Below are positions 9,618-19,200 of a stretch of DNA of 35,878 bases, piece by piece. Positions within the stretch are counted from its first letter, which is position 1, and the number at the start of each line of letters is the position of its first letter. Source of the DNA: an uncultured Faecalibacterium sp. (lineage in GTDB: Bacteria; Bacillota; Clostridia; Oscillospirales; Ruminococcaceae). Location: NCBI GenBank assembly GCA_934526125.1, contig CAKSZU010000014.1:1-35878 (forward strand), in the 5' to 3' direction. A program made the translations under genes and the position numbers. Below the pieces are notes generated by a model. The model was not told the origin of the DNA, searched no databases, and saw nothing but the letters and a program-made list of their open reading frames with translations.

Positions 9618-10937
9618 TCAGACGGTAGTGCCGATCTTCGGGGCACCGCCGGCGATCTCTTCTGCCGTCAGGGGGGCAGCCGGAGCGACGGGAGCATTCA
9701 GGCGCTCCTTGGCCACGGCCAGCATCAGCTTGATGCGGTTCTCCTGGTTGACTTTGGTGGCGCTGGGGTCGTAGTCGATGGGGGTGATGTTGGCGCTGGG
9801 GTACAGGGCGCGGATTTTGTTCACCATGCCCTTGCCCACGATGTGGTTGGGCAGACAGCCGAAGGGCTGGGCACAGACGATGTTGCCGTAGCCACCCTGC
9901 ACCAGCTCGATCATCTCGGCGGTCAGCAGCCAGCCCTCGCCCATCTTGGCACCCAGAGAGATGATGCCGTGGGGCTTTTCCACCAGCTCCTTGAAGGGGC
10001 CGGGGGCGTAGAAGCCTGCATCGCTCTCAGCCTTGAGCATGGTGCGCTCCACGCTGTCCAGCCAGTTCAGGAGCTGATCGGTGCCCACCTTGACGGCCAG
10101 CTTGCCGCCGTAGAGGACGTGATCCTCGCCCATGTTGAAGATGCAGTACTGCACAAAGCCCATCAGGCCCGGGAAGTTGACCTCGCAGTCCTGACTCTCC
10201 AGGAATTTCTGCAGGTCATTGTTGCCCAGCGGGCTGTACTTGACGTAGATCTCGCCCACCACGCCGACCCGGACCTTGGGCACCCGGGTGACCGGGATGG
10301 AAGCAAAGTCCTTTGCGATGAGGGGGAAGGTGTGCTTCATCTCCTTGGAGGTGAAGCCCTTGCCTGCCAGCAGGACGCGGCCCAGACGCTCGACCCACAG
10401 GTCGACCATCTTGTCGGCTGCCCCCTTCTCGTTCTCGTAGGGAGCCACCTGATTGCGCAGGGCGCAGAGCATATCGCCGTAGAACACGCAGGCAATGGCC
10501 CGGCGGGCCAGCGGCAGGGTCATCTGGAAGCCGCTGTCCTTTTCCAGACCGGAGAAGTTCAGGCTGGCCACGGGGATCTGGGGATAGCCCGCCTTGACCA
10601 GCGCCTTGCGGAGCAGATGGATGTAATTGGACGCACGGCAGCCGCCGCCGGTCTGGGTGATGAGCAGGGCCGTATGCTCCAGATCATACTTGCCGCTGTT
10701 CAGGGCATCCAGGAACTGGCCGATGACCAGCAGGGCCGGATAGCAGGTGTCGTTGTGGACATATTTCAACCCCAGCTGTGCCACGGCGCTGCCGCAGTTG
10801 CCCAGGATCTCGCACTTGTAGCCGTCGTAGCGCAGGGCGTACTCCAGCAGGCGGAACTGGGTGATGGCCATATTGGGGATGAGGATGGTATGGGTCTTCT
10901 TCATCTCCGGGGTAAATTTGGGATAATTGTATTCCAT
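9618..10937 (-). CDS. 2-hydroxyacyl-CoA dehydratase-like (HgdB/COG3581-type) protein
   Basis: A 439-residue cytosolic protein related to the Fe-S subunits of 2-hydroxyacyl-CoA dehydratases. Cysteines that could bind a cluster are spread through it: NCGSAV, NDTCYPALL, GGGCRASNY and, near the C-terminus, VCAQPFGCLPNH. In other Firmicutes I remember this unit as the C-terminal third of a single protein of about 1,400 residues that also holds two activase domains. Here it is a separate gene. It starts 3 bases after the stop of the activase gene, and its ribosome binding site (GGAGG) lies inside that gene, so expression is coupled. The last 25 residues are alanine/proline-rich. The real substrate is unknown: no CoA-transferase, acyl-CoA dehydrogenase or electron-transfer flavoprotein gene is next to it. 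Confidence 0.85.
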   Translation of the reverse strand: MEYNYPKFTPEMKKTHTILIPNMAITQFRLLEYALRYDGYKCEILGNCGSAVAQLGLKYVHNDTCYPALLVIGQFLDALNSGKYDLEHTALLITQTGGGCRASNYIHLLRKALVKAGYPQIPVASLNFSGLEKDSGFQMTLPLARRAIACVFYGDMLCALRNQVAPYENEKGAADKMVDLWVERLGRVLLAGKGFTSKEMKHTFPLIAKDFASIPVTRVPKVRVGVVGEIYVKYSPLGNNDLQKFLESQDCEVNFPGLMGFVQYCIFNMGEDHVLYGGKLAVKVGTDQLLNWLDSVERTMLKAESDAGFYAPGPFKELVEKPHGIISLGAKMGEGWLLTAEMIELVQGGYGNIVCAQPFGCLPNHIVGKGMVNKIRALYPSANITPIDYDPSATKVNQENRIKLMLAVAKERLNAPVAPAAPLTAEEIAGGAPKIGTTV

Positions 10938-10940
10938 AGG

Positions 10941-13871
10941 TCAGTTCCTCCGGTCTTCGTCCCGCTCATCCAGCGCGGCGAACAGGCTGCGCAGACGGAT
11001 GTTCACGGCACCCAGATTGGTGATCTCGTCGATCTTCAGCTGGGTGTAGAGCTTGTTGCCGGCCTGCAGGATCTCGCGGGTCTCGTCGGTGGTGATGGCG
11101 TCCACGCCGCAGCCGAAGGAGACCAGCTGCACCAGATCCATATCCTTCTGGGTGGTGCAGTACTTGGCGGCCGCATACAGGCGGCTGTGGTAGGTCCACT
11201 GGTTCAGCACACTGGTGGGGAACTTTTCCACCCGGTTGGAGATGCTGTCCTCGGTGACCACGGCGGCCCCGTGGCGGGTGATCAGGTGATCGATGCCGTG
11301 GTTGACCTCGGGGTCCACATGGTATGGGCGGCCTGCCAGCACGATGATCCGCTTGCCCTGACGGCGGGCCTCGTCGATGATCTCGCTGCCCTTGACCCGG
11401 ATCTGGGCCATGTGGGCCTCGTGCTCGGCGTAGGCGGCGTCGGCAGCGGCCTGCACTTCCTTTTCGGAGATGCCGCCGAAGTACTTGGGCAGCACCTCTT
11501 TGGCCATCTTGTGGACAAAGTCCTTGGGACGGTGGATGCCCACATAGTCATAAATGAACTTCTGGCCCTCCAGCTCAGGGCAGTTGCCCGCCAGGACTTC
11601 CGGATAATAGGCCACCACGGGGCAGTTGTAGTGGTTGTCGCCCAGACCCTCGTCAAAGTTGTAGGTCAAGCAGGGATAGAAGATGGCATCCAGATGCATC
11701 TGGCTCAGGGCCTTGATGTGGCCGTGGCTCAGCTTTGCCGGGAAGCAGGCGGTGTCGCTGGGGATGGTGGCCTGACCGGCCAGATACAGCCCGCGGCTGG
11801 ACACCGGGCTGGTGTGGACCGCAAAGCCCAGCTTGGTCCAGAAGGTGTGCCAGAAGGGCAGCATCTCGTACATGTTCAGGCAGAGCGGGATGCCGATGGA
11901 GCCCCGCTTGCCGGGCACCGGCTTGTAACCGGCCAGCAGCTGCTGCTTGTAGGCGTAGAGGTTGAGGCTGTTGTCCTCGCTCTTGCCGGTGACGGGCTTG
12001 TCGCAGCGGTTGCCGGAGATGAACTTGCGGCCGTCGGCAAAGGTGTTGACGGTGAGCTGACAGTGGTTGCCGCAGCCGCCGCACTTGACGCTGACCACCT
12101 TCTGGTCGAAGCTTTCCAGCTCGGCCAGATCCATCATGTGGGAGGTCTCCTGATGGTTCTTATGGCTCTGGCGCAGGCCGAAGAGGGCTGCACCGTAGGC
12201 ACCCATCAGGCCCGCGATGTCCGGGCGGATGACCTCGACGCCCATTTCTTTTTCAAAGGCGCGGAGGACAGCCTCATTATAGAAGGTACCGCCCTGCACC
12301 ACGATCTTGCGGCCCAGCTCCTCGGGGCTGGAAGCACGAATGACCTTATACAGCGCATTCTTGACCACGCTGATGGACAGGCCGGCGGAAATGTTCTTGA
12401 TGGAAGCGCCGTCCTTCTGGGCCTGCTTGACCGAGCTGTTCATGAACACGGTGCAGCGGCTGCCCAGATCCACCGGGCGGTCGGCGAACAGACCCAGGGC
12501 GGCGAACTCCTTGACGTCGTAGCCCAGTGCCTGGGCAAAGGTCTGCAGGAAGCTGCCGCAGCCGGAAGAGCAGGCTTCGTTCAGGAAGATGTTGCTGATG
12601 GCACCGTCCTCGATCTTGAAGCACTTCATATCCTGGCCGCCGATGTCGATGATAAAATCCACATCCGGCATGAAATACTTGGCGGCGGTGAAATGGGCCA
12701 CCGTTTCCACCAGACCGTAGTCGCAGCGGAAGGCGTTCTTGACCAGCTCCTCGCCGTAGCCGGTGGTGGTCACGCTGGCCACCTTCAGTCCGGGATGCTC
12801 TTTGTGGATCTTGATGAGCTGTTCCCGGATCAGGGGCAGCGGGTTGCCGAGGTTTGGCTGGTAATTGGTGTACAGGATCTGGCTGTTCTCATCCACGACC
12901 ACCAGCTTGACGGTGGTGGAACCGGAGTCGATGCCGATATGGACCGGGCCGCACTGGGCGCTGAAGGGCACCCGGGGCACGCTGTGGGACATATGCCGTG
13001 CGTGGAAGGCCTCGTACTCCTCCTTGCTGGCAAAGAGGGGCGGCTCGCTGGCATAGGTGGCCGTGGCGGCATAGCGGTCCAGTGCATCGGCTACCTCGGT
13101 CAGCACGAACTCCTTGTCGGCGTACAGGGCAGCGCCCAGCGCCACATAGAGCAGGCTGTTCTCCGGGCAGGTGCCGGTGACCCCCAGTGCCTCGTCAAAG
13201 CTCTTGCGCAGGACGGTGCTGAAGGTCAGGGGGCCACCCAGGTAGAGGATGTTGCCCTTGATGGGGCGGCCCTGTGCCAGACCGGCGATGGTCTGGTTGA
13301 CCACGGCCTTGTAGATGCTGGCGGCGATGTCGGCGGTGCGGGCACCCTGGTTGATCAGGGGCTGCACATCGCTCTTGGCGAACACGCCGCAGCGGGAGGC
13401 GATGGTATAGGTGCGCTCAGCCTGCTCGGCGGCCTTGTTCATCTCATCGGCGCTCATCTTCAGCAGCGTTGCCATCTGGTCGATGAAGGCACCGGTGCCG
13501 CCGGCACAGCTGCCGTTCATCCGCACCTCGGTGCCGTTGGTCAGGAACAGGATCTTGGCATCCTCACCGCCCAGCTCAATGACGCAGTCGGTGGAAGGCA
13601 CAAAGCGCTTGACCGCCACGCGGGTGGAGAACACCTCCTGCACGAAGGGCACCCCGCAGCTGTCGGCCAGACCCATGCCGGCAGAGCCGGAAATGCTCAG
13701 CAGAGCTTTCTGCCCGTGAAGCTGTTCGGCATCGATGCGGCGCAGCAGTTCCTGCGCCTTTTCCAGAATATGGCTGTAATGACGTTCGTATGTAGAATAA
13801 ATAAGCGTATCATGTTCATCCAGCACGGCACACTTGATGGTGGTGCTTCCGATGTCAAGACCTACTCTCAC
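10941..13871 (-). CDS. Tandem BadF/HgdC-type activase fused to DUF2229-like domain
   Basis: A 976-residue protein with two ASKHA ATPase domains. Domain 1 (about 1-260) has the phosphate loop DIGSTTIK, GGEDAK, and cysteines C122 (NGSCAGGTGAF) and C161 (SRCGVF). Domain 2 (about 310-570) has DSGSTTVK, GGQDMK, and C434 (NEACSSGCGSF) and C473 (SRCTVF). In HgdC, the activator of 2-hydroxyglutaryl-CoA dehydratase, the same two cysteine positions from each of two subunits hold one [4Fe-4S] cluster. From about 595 a third, DUF2229/COG3580-like part begins with a CGGC...C...C cluster motif (C597, C600, C604, C623). Start is GTG at 13871 with AGGAGG 8 bases before it. It is first in an operon with the dehydratase-like gene. 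Reductive activation by ATP hydrolysis is inferred; the target reaction is unknown. Confidence 0.88.
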   Translation of the reverse strand: MRVGLDIGSTTIKCAVLDEHDTLIYSTYERHYSHILEKAQELLRRIDAEQLHGQKALLSISGSAGMGLADSCGVPFVQEVFSTRVAVKRFVPSTDCVIELGGEDAKILFLTNGTEVRMNGSCAGGTGAFIDQMATLLKMSADEMNKAAEQAERTYTIASRCGVFAKSDVQPLINQGARTADIAASIYKAVVNQTIAGLAQGRPIKGNILYLGGPLTFSTVLRKSFDEALGVTGTCPENSLLYVALGAALYADKEFVLTEVADALDRYAATATYASEPPLFASKEEYEAFHARHMSHSVPRVPFSAQCGPVHIGIDSGSTTVKLVVVDENSQILYTNYQPNLGNPLPLIREQLIKIHKEHPGLKVASVTTTGYGEELVKNAFRCDYGLVETVAHFTAAKYFMPDVDFIIDIGGQDMKCFKIEDGAISNIFLNEACSSGCGSFLQTFAQALGYDVKEFAALGLFADRPVDLGSRCTVFMNSSVKQAQKDGASIKNISAGLSISVVKNALYKVIRASSPEELGRKIVVQGGTFYNEAVLRAFEKEMGVEVIRPDIAGLMGAYGAALFGLRQSHKNHQETSHMMDLAELESFDQKVVSVKCGGCGNHCQLTVNTFADGRKFISGNRCDKPVTGKSEDNSLNLYAYKQQLLAGYKPVPGKRGSIGIPLCLNMYEMLPFWHTFWTKLGFAVHTSPVSSRGLYLAGQATIPSDTACFPAKLSHGHIKALSQMHLDAIFYPCLTYNFDEGLGDNHYNCPVVAYYPEVLAGNCPELEGQKFIYDYVGIHRPKDFVHKMAKEVLPKYFGGISEKEVQAAADAAYAEHEAHMAQIRVKGSEIIDEARRQGKRIIVLAGRPYHVDPEVNHGIDHLITRHGAAVVTEDSISNRVEKFPTSVLNQWTYHSRLYAAAKYCTTQKDMDLVQLVSFGCGVDAITTDETREILQAGNKLYTQLKIDEITNLGAVNIRLRSLFAALDERDEDRRN

Positions 13872-14031
13872 GATTTTTTCCTCCTGAAGGACATTGAAAA
13901 GCTTTGCCGGAAAGGATCGCAGACAGGATGTTTTGTCTGTACCGATCTCCCGTTCTGCAATAGTTCGTTAGCGAATCATTTGGCAGACCCGCACACAGTT
14001 GTATTATACTCAAAACGGCTGCCACAATCAA
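13872..14031 (-). promoter_or_regulatory. Promoter and structured leader of the activase operon
   Basis: On the minus strand TTGATT (14026-14031), 17 bases, TATAAT (14003-14008): 10 of 12 consensus positions. The start codon is about 130 bases downstream. The leader holds the palindrome TTCGTTAGCGAA (13964-13975) and a two-part hairpin, GATCG/CGATC around CAGACA/TGTCTG (13914-13948). The long leader with structure suggests post-transcriptional control, but I do not recognise a known riboswitch class. The remaining gap (14032-14172) is AT-rich and shows nothing I can name. Confidence 0.65.
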
Positions 14032-14172
14032 TCACGTTTCTTTATTTTACACGCAAAAAATAGTATTTTCCGTCTCAAAAGTTAAACATTTTGTTAATTT
14101 CACGAAGATATTCCACCCTTTTCCGGGTTTCAGGGCTAAGGATCTTTACTCAGAGTGATTTTTGAAAGAAAA

Positions 14173-14265
14173 GAGCCTGCCGCCGCCGGAAAGCAGAAAA
14201 GCTGCCGCACAAAAGTACAGCAGCTTTGTCCGGGTTATTCTTTTGTCCTGCAGCTCAGCAGGCTC
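14173..14265 (-). terminator. Two nested terminator-like hairpins after the kinase-like gene
   Basis: Inner stem AAAGCTGC/GCAGCTTT (14198-14205 with 14220-14227), followed on the minus strand by TTTTCTGCTTT. Outer stem GAGCCTGC/GCAGGCTC (14173-14180 with 14258-14265), followed by TTTTCTTTC. The outer left arm lies inside the last codons of the kinase-like gene that ends at 14235. Confidence 0.6.
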
Positions 14266-15029
14266 AGTTCCCGCCGCAGCTGCCATTGCAGGCTGCCGCC
14301 TGCAAGCTCCGGCCGGGTGGCCCGCAGTTCCACAGTGCCCTCGATGGGGAACATCGTCCGGACCTTCGGGATCAGCAGTTCGGCCCGGGTGCCCCGGGGC
14401 GAGCGGAGATTCAGGGTCAGCTCCCAGCCCATATTGGCGCAGTAGCGGCGGCAGAGCAGCAGCCCCGCCTGCGCACCGCCCAGAAAGCGGCGGCGGTTCT
14501 CCATCCAGTTGTCGGCGGTGGGCAGGCCGCAGCCGTCATCCTCCACCACAAGGTGCAGGTCGGTCTCGTCGCTGCTGAGGCGGAACTCCACATGGCCGCC
14601 GGGGCTGGTGGCCTGCAGGGCGTTGGAGAGCAGATGAAACAGCAGCTGCTCGGTCTGCTCCTGATCCGCCCGGATATAGCAGCGGTCCATCCCGCCGCGG
14701 TCCACCGTCAGCTCGGTCCGCACCTGTCTGCGGATCTCCGGGGCCATCTCGCGGATCTCCAAAAGCACCCAGCACAGGTCCACCGGCTTCATGGGCGGGG
14801 TAGGGCCGCGTTCAGCGGCCAGAAGCTCCATCATCTCCCGCAGGGTCCGCTCCATCCGGATGCTCTCCTGCCCCATATCCTCCAGAGCCTGCTGGGTCTT
14901 TTCGTCGCAGGATCTCGCCAGGTGCATCTGTAAGTATTCCCGGTTCTGGTCCATCACCCGGAGTGAATGCAGCAGCACCGTCTCGAACTGCTTCTGCGGA
15001 AAATCCGGCTTCCCGGTCTCGTTTGCCAT
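14235..15029 (-). CDS. Cytosolic histidine-kinase-like ATPase, partner of the Spo0A-like regulator
   Basis: A 264-residue protein without membrane segments or a sensor domain. Residues 15-75 form a helical, HisKA-like segment with HSLR (H21) where active kinases show HELRTP, so the phospho-acceptor box is degenerate. A HATPase_c domain follows: N box LLSNALQATSPGG (N136), G1 box EDDGCGLP (163-170), a loose G2 region GGAQAGLLLCRRYC (184-197) and a final PRGTRAELLIP strand. The upstream regulator gene ends in an ATGA overlap with a possible ATG at 15053, but only the ATG at 15029 has a good ribosome binding site (AGGGAG, 8 bases away), so I start there. The tail after residue 223 (arginine/leucine-rich) is unusual. 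It may phosphorylate nothing and act as an ATP-binding partner; that is a guess. Confidence 0.75.
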   Translation of the reverse strand: MANETGKPDFPQKQFETVLLHSLRVMDQNREYLQMHLARSCDEKTQQALEDMGQESIRMERTLREMMELLAAERGPTPPMKPVDLCWVLLEIREMAPEIRRQVRTELTVDRGGMDRCYIRADQEQTEQLLFHLLSNALQATSPGGHVEFRLSSDETDLHLVVEDDGCGLPTADNWMENRRRFLGGAQAGLLLCRRYCANMGWELTLNLRSPRGTRAELLIPKVRTMFPIEGTVELRATRPELAGGSLQWQLRRELSLLSCRTKE

Positions 15030-15049
15030 CCCGTTTTCTCCCTTTTGCT

Positions 15050-15811
15050 TCATTTTGACGTCTGGGCCTTCCTCGGCCTGCCTTCCAGCAGGATCTTCCG
15101 CATGGCACCGACCAGTTTCCCGGTGGTGATCTTCCCGCCTGCCAGACCGTTCTTCCGTTTGAATTCCTGCCAGCTCTCGGTGTTGCGGCTCTCCAGCCCT
15201 TCGATGACCCGGCGCAGACCGCTGTCCACTGCCGCCACCGTGACATGATGCTCCTCTGCCACCGCCTGCAGGATCTCCTTGCGCAGGGCCAGCTTCCGGT
15301 CGGTCTCGCAGGCCACCTGAAGGGCGCTGGTCAGGTACTCGCTGTTGCCGTCCGGCTGGGGAATGCCCCACTTGGCGTACAGCTCGTTGCAGAAGGGCAC
15401 CACCCAGAGGCTGCCCAGATCCTCCGACGAGGTCCGCAGGTCCTGCAGAAGGTCCCGCAGGCGGCTGCGTTCCAGCAGGTAACTCTCGCCGTTGGACCGC
15501 AGGCAGGTAGCGGTAGCTTCCCCGTACCAGCCGTCCCCCTGCAGCAACAGCAGCGGGCGGCTGCGCAGGCTGTTCAGGCGGTTGATGAACTCGTAACCGT
15601 CCATATCCTCCAGCTGATTCGACAGGACCACGACATCGATGCCCCGGCCCTGCCGCAGCTCCTGCAAAAGCGTCTTGCCCCGGCTGAAGCAGATACAGGA
15701 AAGCGCCGGATTCTGCTCTTCCAGATAATTTTTCCGGACACGCAGCTCCCGTTCATCATAGCTCACCAGGGCTACCCGCAGCTTTACAATGTGCCGTTGC
15801 GACACTCCCAT
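15050..15811 (-). CDS. Spo0A-like transcription regulator with degenerate receiver domain
   Basis: A 253-residue protein with a receiver-like fold at 10-128 and a Spo0A C-terminal-like DNA-binding domain at about 143-243 (NELYAKWGIPQ ... YLTSALQVA ... VAAVDSGLRRVIEGLESRN ... GKITTGKLVGAMRKIL), which aligns by eye with the helices of Spo0A. The receiver has lost its chemistry: the phospho-acceptor Asp is Ser (S64 in LSNQLEDMDG), the acidic pair is Tyr-Asp (18-19), the conserved Lys is Glu (E114) and the Thr is Gln (Q91). It is therefore probably not switched by phosphorylation. I chose ATG 15811 because GGTGGGGAAGGGG precedes it; GTG at 15826 has no ribosome binding site. First gene of a two-gene unit with the kinase-like gene. 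The upstream region has many GCGTC motifs, which suggests autoregulation. Confidence 0.8.
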   Translation of the reverse strand: MGVSQRHIVKLRVALVSYDERELRVRKNYLEEQNPALSCICFSRGKTLLQELRQGRGIDVVVLSNQLEDMDGYEFINRLNSLRSRPLLLLQGDGWYGEATATCLRSNGESYLLERSRLRDLLQDLRTSSEDLGSLWVVPFCNELYAKWGIPQPDGNSEYLTSALQVACETDRKLALRKEILQAVAEEHHVTVAAVDSGLRRVIEGLESRNTESWQEFKRKNGLAGGKITTGKLVGAMRKILLEGRPRKAQTSK

Positions 15812-15830
15812 CTTCCCCTTCCCCACCTGA

Positions 15831-16010
15831 ATGACGCTTTTTTTGTCGGAATGCGTCTTGTACTATTATTTTATAGACCTGCCCCGAAAGATTCAATCCC
15901 CGAAAATGCGTCAAAATGCGTCATCATCTGTCTGGAATTCGTCTTTTTGCGCTCTTTTCACTGTCGGTTTGCGTTAAAAAGCGTCTTTTCGGCCAGTTCC
16001 GACGCTTTCC
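15831..16010. promoter_or_regulatory. Cluster of GCGTC motifs, likely multi-site operator
   Basis: Within about 180 bases GCGTC (or GACGC on this strand) occurs six times: 15833, 15853, 15908, 15918, 15981 and 16001. Two (15908, 15918) form a tandem of AAAATGCGTC. A longer composite, TGTCGG-NN-TGCGTY, occurs at 15844-15857 and 15962-15975. TTCGTC variants lie at 15938 and 16130. The cluster surrounds the regulator promoter and lies in the 399-base gap shared with the ABC transporter gene. The rest of the gap holds a weak TAGAAT at about 16140 and a GCCCGG/CCGGGC hairpin (16168-16188) before the transporter start. Confidence 0.6.
15868..15896 (-). promoter_or_regulatory. Putative promoter of the Spo0A-like regulator
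   Basis: On the minus strand TTGAAT (15891-15896), 17 bases, TAAAAT (15868-15873), about 57 bases before the chosen ATG. GCGTC motifs stand both upstream and downstream of it. Confidence 0.6.
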
Positions 16011-16210
16011 GATATGTGCCCGGCCCGCCGGGAGGGGGAACAGGCTTTTCTCCGGCCTGCGTTCTTTTTCCGGTTTTCAGGCGCATTTTTTTCCGTCGGG
16101 TTTCGCAGAATGTCAATCATTTGTTCACATTCGTCTGATAGAATAACCCTGTTTATCTTTTATTTTTGCCCGGACCTTCCGGCCGGGCAGATCCAGGAAA
16201 GGCAGCGCTC

Positions 16211-19200
16211 ATGCTTCAACTCAAAAAGATCCATAAGGAGTACCGGACCGGCGATCTGGTCCAGACTGCCCTGAATCAGGTCAGCCTGAACCTCCGCGAC
16301 AACGAGTTCGTGGCCATTCTGGGCCCCTCCGGCTCCGGCAAGACCACCCTGCTAAACATCATCGGCGGTCTTGACCGCTACGACAGCGGCGATCTGATCA
16401 TCAACGGCATCTCCACCAAAAAGTATTCCGACCGCGACTGGGACTCCTACCGCAACCACACCATCGGTTTCGTGTTCCAGAGCTACAACCTGATTCCCCA
16501 CCAGACCGTTCTGTCCAATGTCGAGCTGGCCCTGACCATCTCGGGCATCTCGGGCGCCGAGCGGAAGCGCCGGGCCACCGAGGCCCTGCAGCAGGTGGGC
16601 CTGGGCAACCAGCTCCACAAGCACCCCACCGAGATGTCCGGCGGCCAGATGCAGCGTGTGGCCATTGCCCGCGCCCTGGTGAACAACCCCGACATCCTGC
16701 TGGCCGACGAGCCCACCGGTGCGCTGGACAGCGAGACCAGCATCCAGGTCATGGAGCTTCTGAAAGAGGTGGCCAAGGACCGTCTGGTGGTCATGGTCAC
16801 CCACAACCCGGAGCTGGCCCAGCAGTATGCCACCCGCATCGTCAACCTGAAGGACGGCGTGATCCTCTCGGACACCGATCCCTTTGAGCCGGACGCCGCC
16901 CTCACCGTGCCGCCGGTCCACAAGAACATGGGCCACTCCTCCATGTCCTGGCTGACCTCCCTGAGCCTGAGCTTCAACAACCTGTGGACCAAGAAGGCCC
17001 GCACCCTGCTCACGGCCTTTGCGGGCTCCATCGGCATCATCGGCATTGCCCTCATCATCTCCCTGTCCACCGGTGTCAACCAGTATATCGATGACATGGA
17101 GCGGGAGACCCTGTCCGAGTACCCCCTGCAGATCCTGAGCAGCGGCATGGACCTGAGCAGCCTGCTCTCCGCCGGGCCTGCTGAGAAGAGCGCCGCCTCC
17201 GCCGACCTGGGCGAGGGCATGGTGCCGGTGCGCCACCTCATCACCCAGATGGTCTCCGGCATCACCTCCAACGACCTGAAGAGCCTGAAGGCCTATCTGG
17301 ACAGCGACGAATGCACCATCGGCGACAATGTCTCGTCGGTGGAGTATTCCTATAATGTACAGCCCCAGATCTACCGGGAGGACGAGGACGGCAGCATCCG
17401 GCAGGTGAACCCGGACTCCTCCCTGTCCTCGCTGGGCATCAGTTCCACCAGCTCCACCAACAGCATCATGTCCAGCATGATGAACACCAGCGTCTTTTAC
17501 CAGCTACCTTCCAGCGACTCCCTGTACAATTCCCAGTACGACGTCAAGGCCGGCCGCTGGCCCGAAAAGTACAACGAGTGCGTGGCGGTGCTGGGCGCAG
17601 ACGGCAGCATCACCGATTACGCCCTCTATGCGCTGGGCCTGCGGGACAACGCGGAGCTGGACAAGATGATCCAGCAGTTCGCACAGAACCAGAATGTGGA
17701 TGTCCCCGATGATTTCAAGACCTATCAGTACAGCGATTTTCTGGGCCGGGAGTTCCGGCTCGTCAACGCCACCGACCGCTACCAGTACGACGAGGCCAAC
17801 GGGGTCTGGGTGGACAAGTCCGATGACACCGCCTTCATGAAGGATCTGGTGGCTTCCGGCGAGGCCTTGACCATCGTGGGCGTGGTGCAGCCCAAGGAGG
17901 ATGCCTCGGCTTCCATGCTGTCCTCCGGCATCGCCTACCCCGCTTCCCTGACCCGCCATGTGATGGACACCGCTGCCGACAGCGAGCTGGTGCAGAAGCA
18001 GCTGGCAGACCCCCAGACCAACGTGCTGACGGGCGAGCCCTTCGGGGCCGAGGATGCCGCCGCTGTGGATTTGGCCTCTCTCTTCAGCATCGACACCGAC
18101 CAGCTCAAGAGCGCGTTCCAGTTCGACACCAGCAAGCTGAACTTCGATCTGAGCGGTGCCTTTGACCTGAACGACGGGTCGGTGGATTTCTCCTCCCTCA
18201 TCGACCCGGACAGCTTCCAGCTGGATCTGTCCGGGTTGCAGGAGCCGGACATCGATCTGGACATGAGCGCCCTGACCGATGTCTTTGAGAATATGAACGT
18301 TTCCATCCCCGCCGACAAGGTGCAGGAGCTGGCCAAAAAGGTGATGACCGGCTACAAGAACTATATCATCGGCAACGGCATCCTGGGGCTGGACAAGATC
18401 GGGTTTGACAAGTACCTCGAGAGCGACCAGTTCAAGCAGCTGATGAGCGACGCCATGGGCGATCTGGTAGACACCAGCGCCATCCAGGAACAGCTCTCTG
18501 ACGCCATGCAGCAGGTGATGGGCAGCGTGATGTCCAGCTATTCGGATCAGATTGCTTCCACCCTGCAGCAGCAGCTCGGCAGCTCGCTGGAGCAGGCCAT
18601 GACCCAGGCCATGGGGCAGGTGATGGGCGAGATGAGCCAGAACCTGCAGGACAAAATGACCCAGAGCTTCGCCTCCCTGGGCAGCCAGATGGAAAGCGCC
18701 CTGAAGATCGACGCTTCCGCCTTCCAGAAGGCCATCCGGTTCAATATGACCGAGGACGACCTGAAGGACCTGATGAAGACCAGCATGCTCTCCACCAGCG
18801 CCACCTACGACAGCAGCCTGCAGTCCTTCGGCTATGCCAGCCTGGACGACCCCAGCCAGATCCAGATCTATCCGCTGGACTTTGAGCAGAAGGCTGAAGT
18901 CATCCGCATTCTGGACAGCTACAACGACAGCGTGACCGCAAAGGGCGAGGACGACAAGGTCATCCAGTACACCGACGTGGTGGGCACCCTGATGACCTCC
19001 GTCACCAAGATCATCAACATGATCAGCAACATGCTGGTGGCCTTCGTCTCCATCTCGCTGGTGGTCTCCTCCATCATGATCGGCATCATCACCTATATCA
19101 GTGTGCTGGAGCGCCGCAAGGAGATCGGCATCCTGCGGGCCATCGGTGCTTCCAAACGGAACATCTCCGAGGTGTTCAACGCCGAGACCTTCATCATCGG

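Noticed and set aside
9477..14063. A 1,528-codon open frame on the plus strand opposite the activase operon
   Set aside because: High G+C and strong codon bias of the minus-strand genes remove stop codons from this frame. Its product is Gly/Ala/His/Asp/Val-rich noise with no motif, whereas the minus strand reads clear protein families.
15916..16146. A 76-codon plus-strand frame in the regulator/transporter gap
   Set aside because: Arg/Phe-rich product with no clear ribosome binding site, and it crosses the GCGTC motif cluster. Treated as non-coding.
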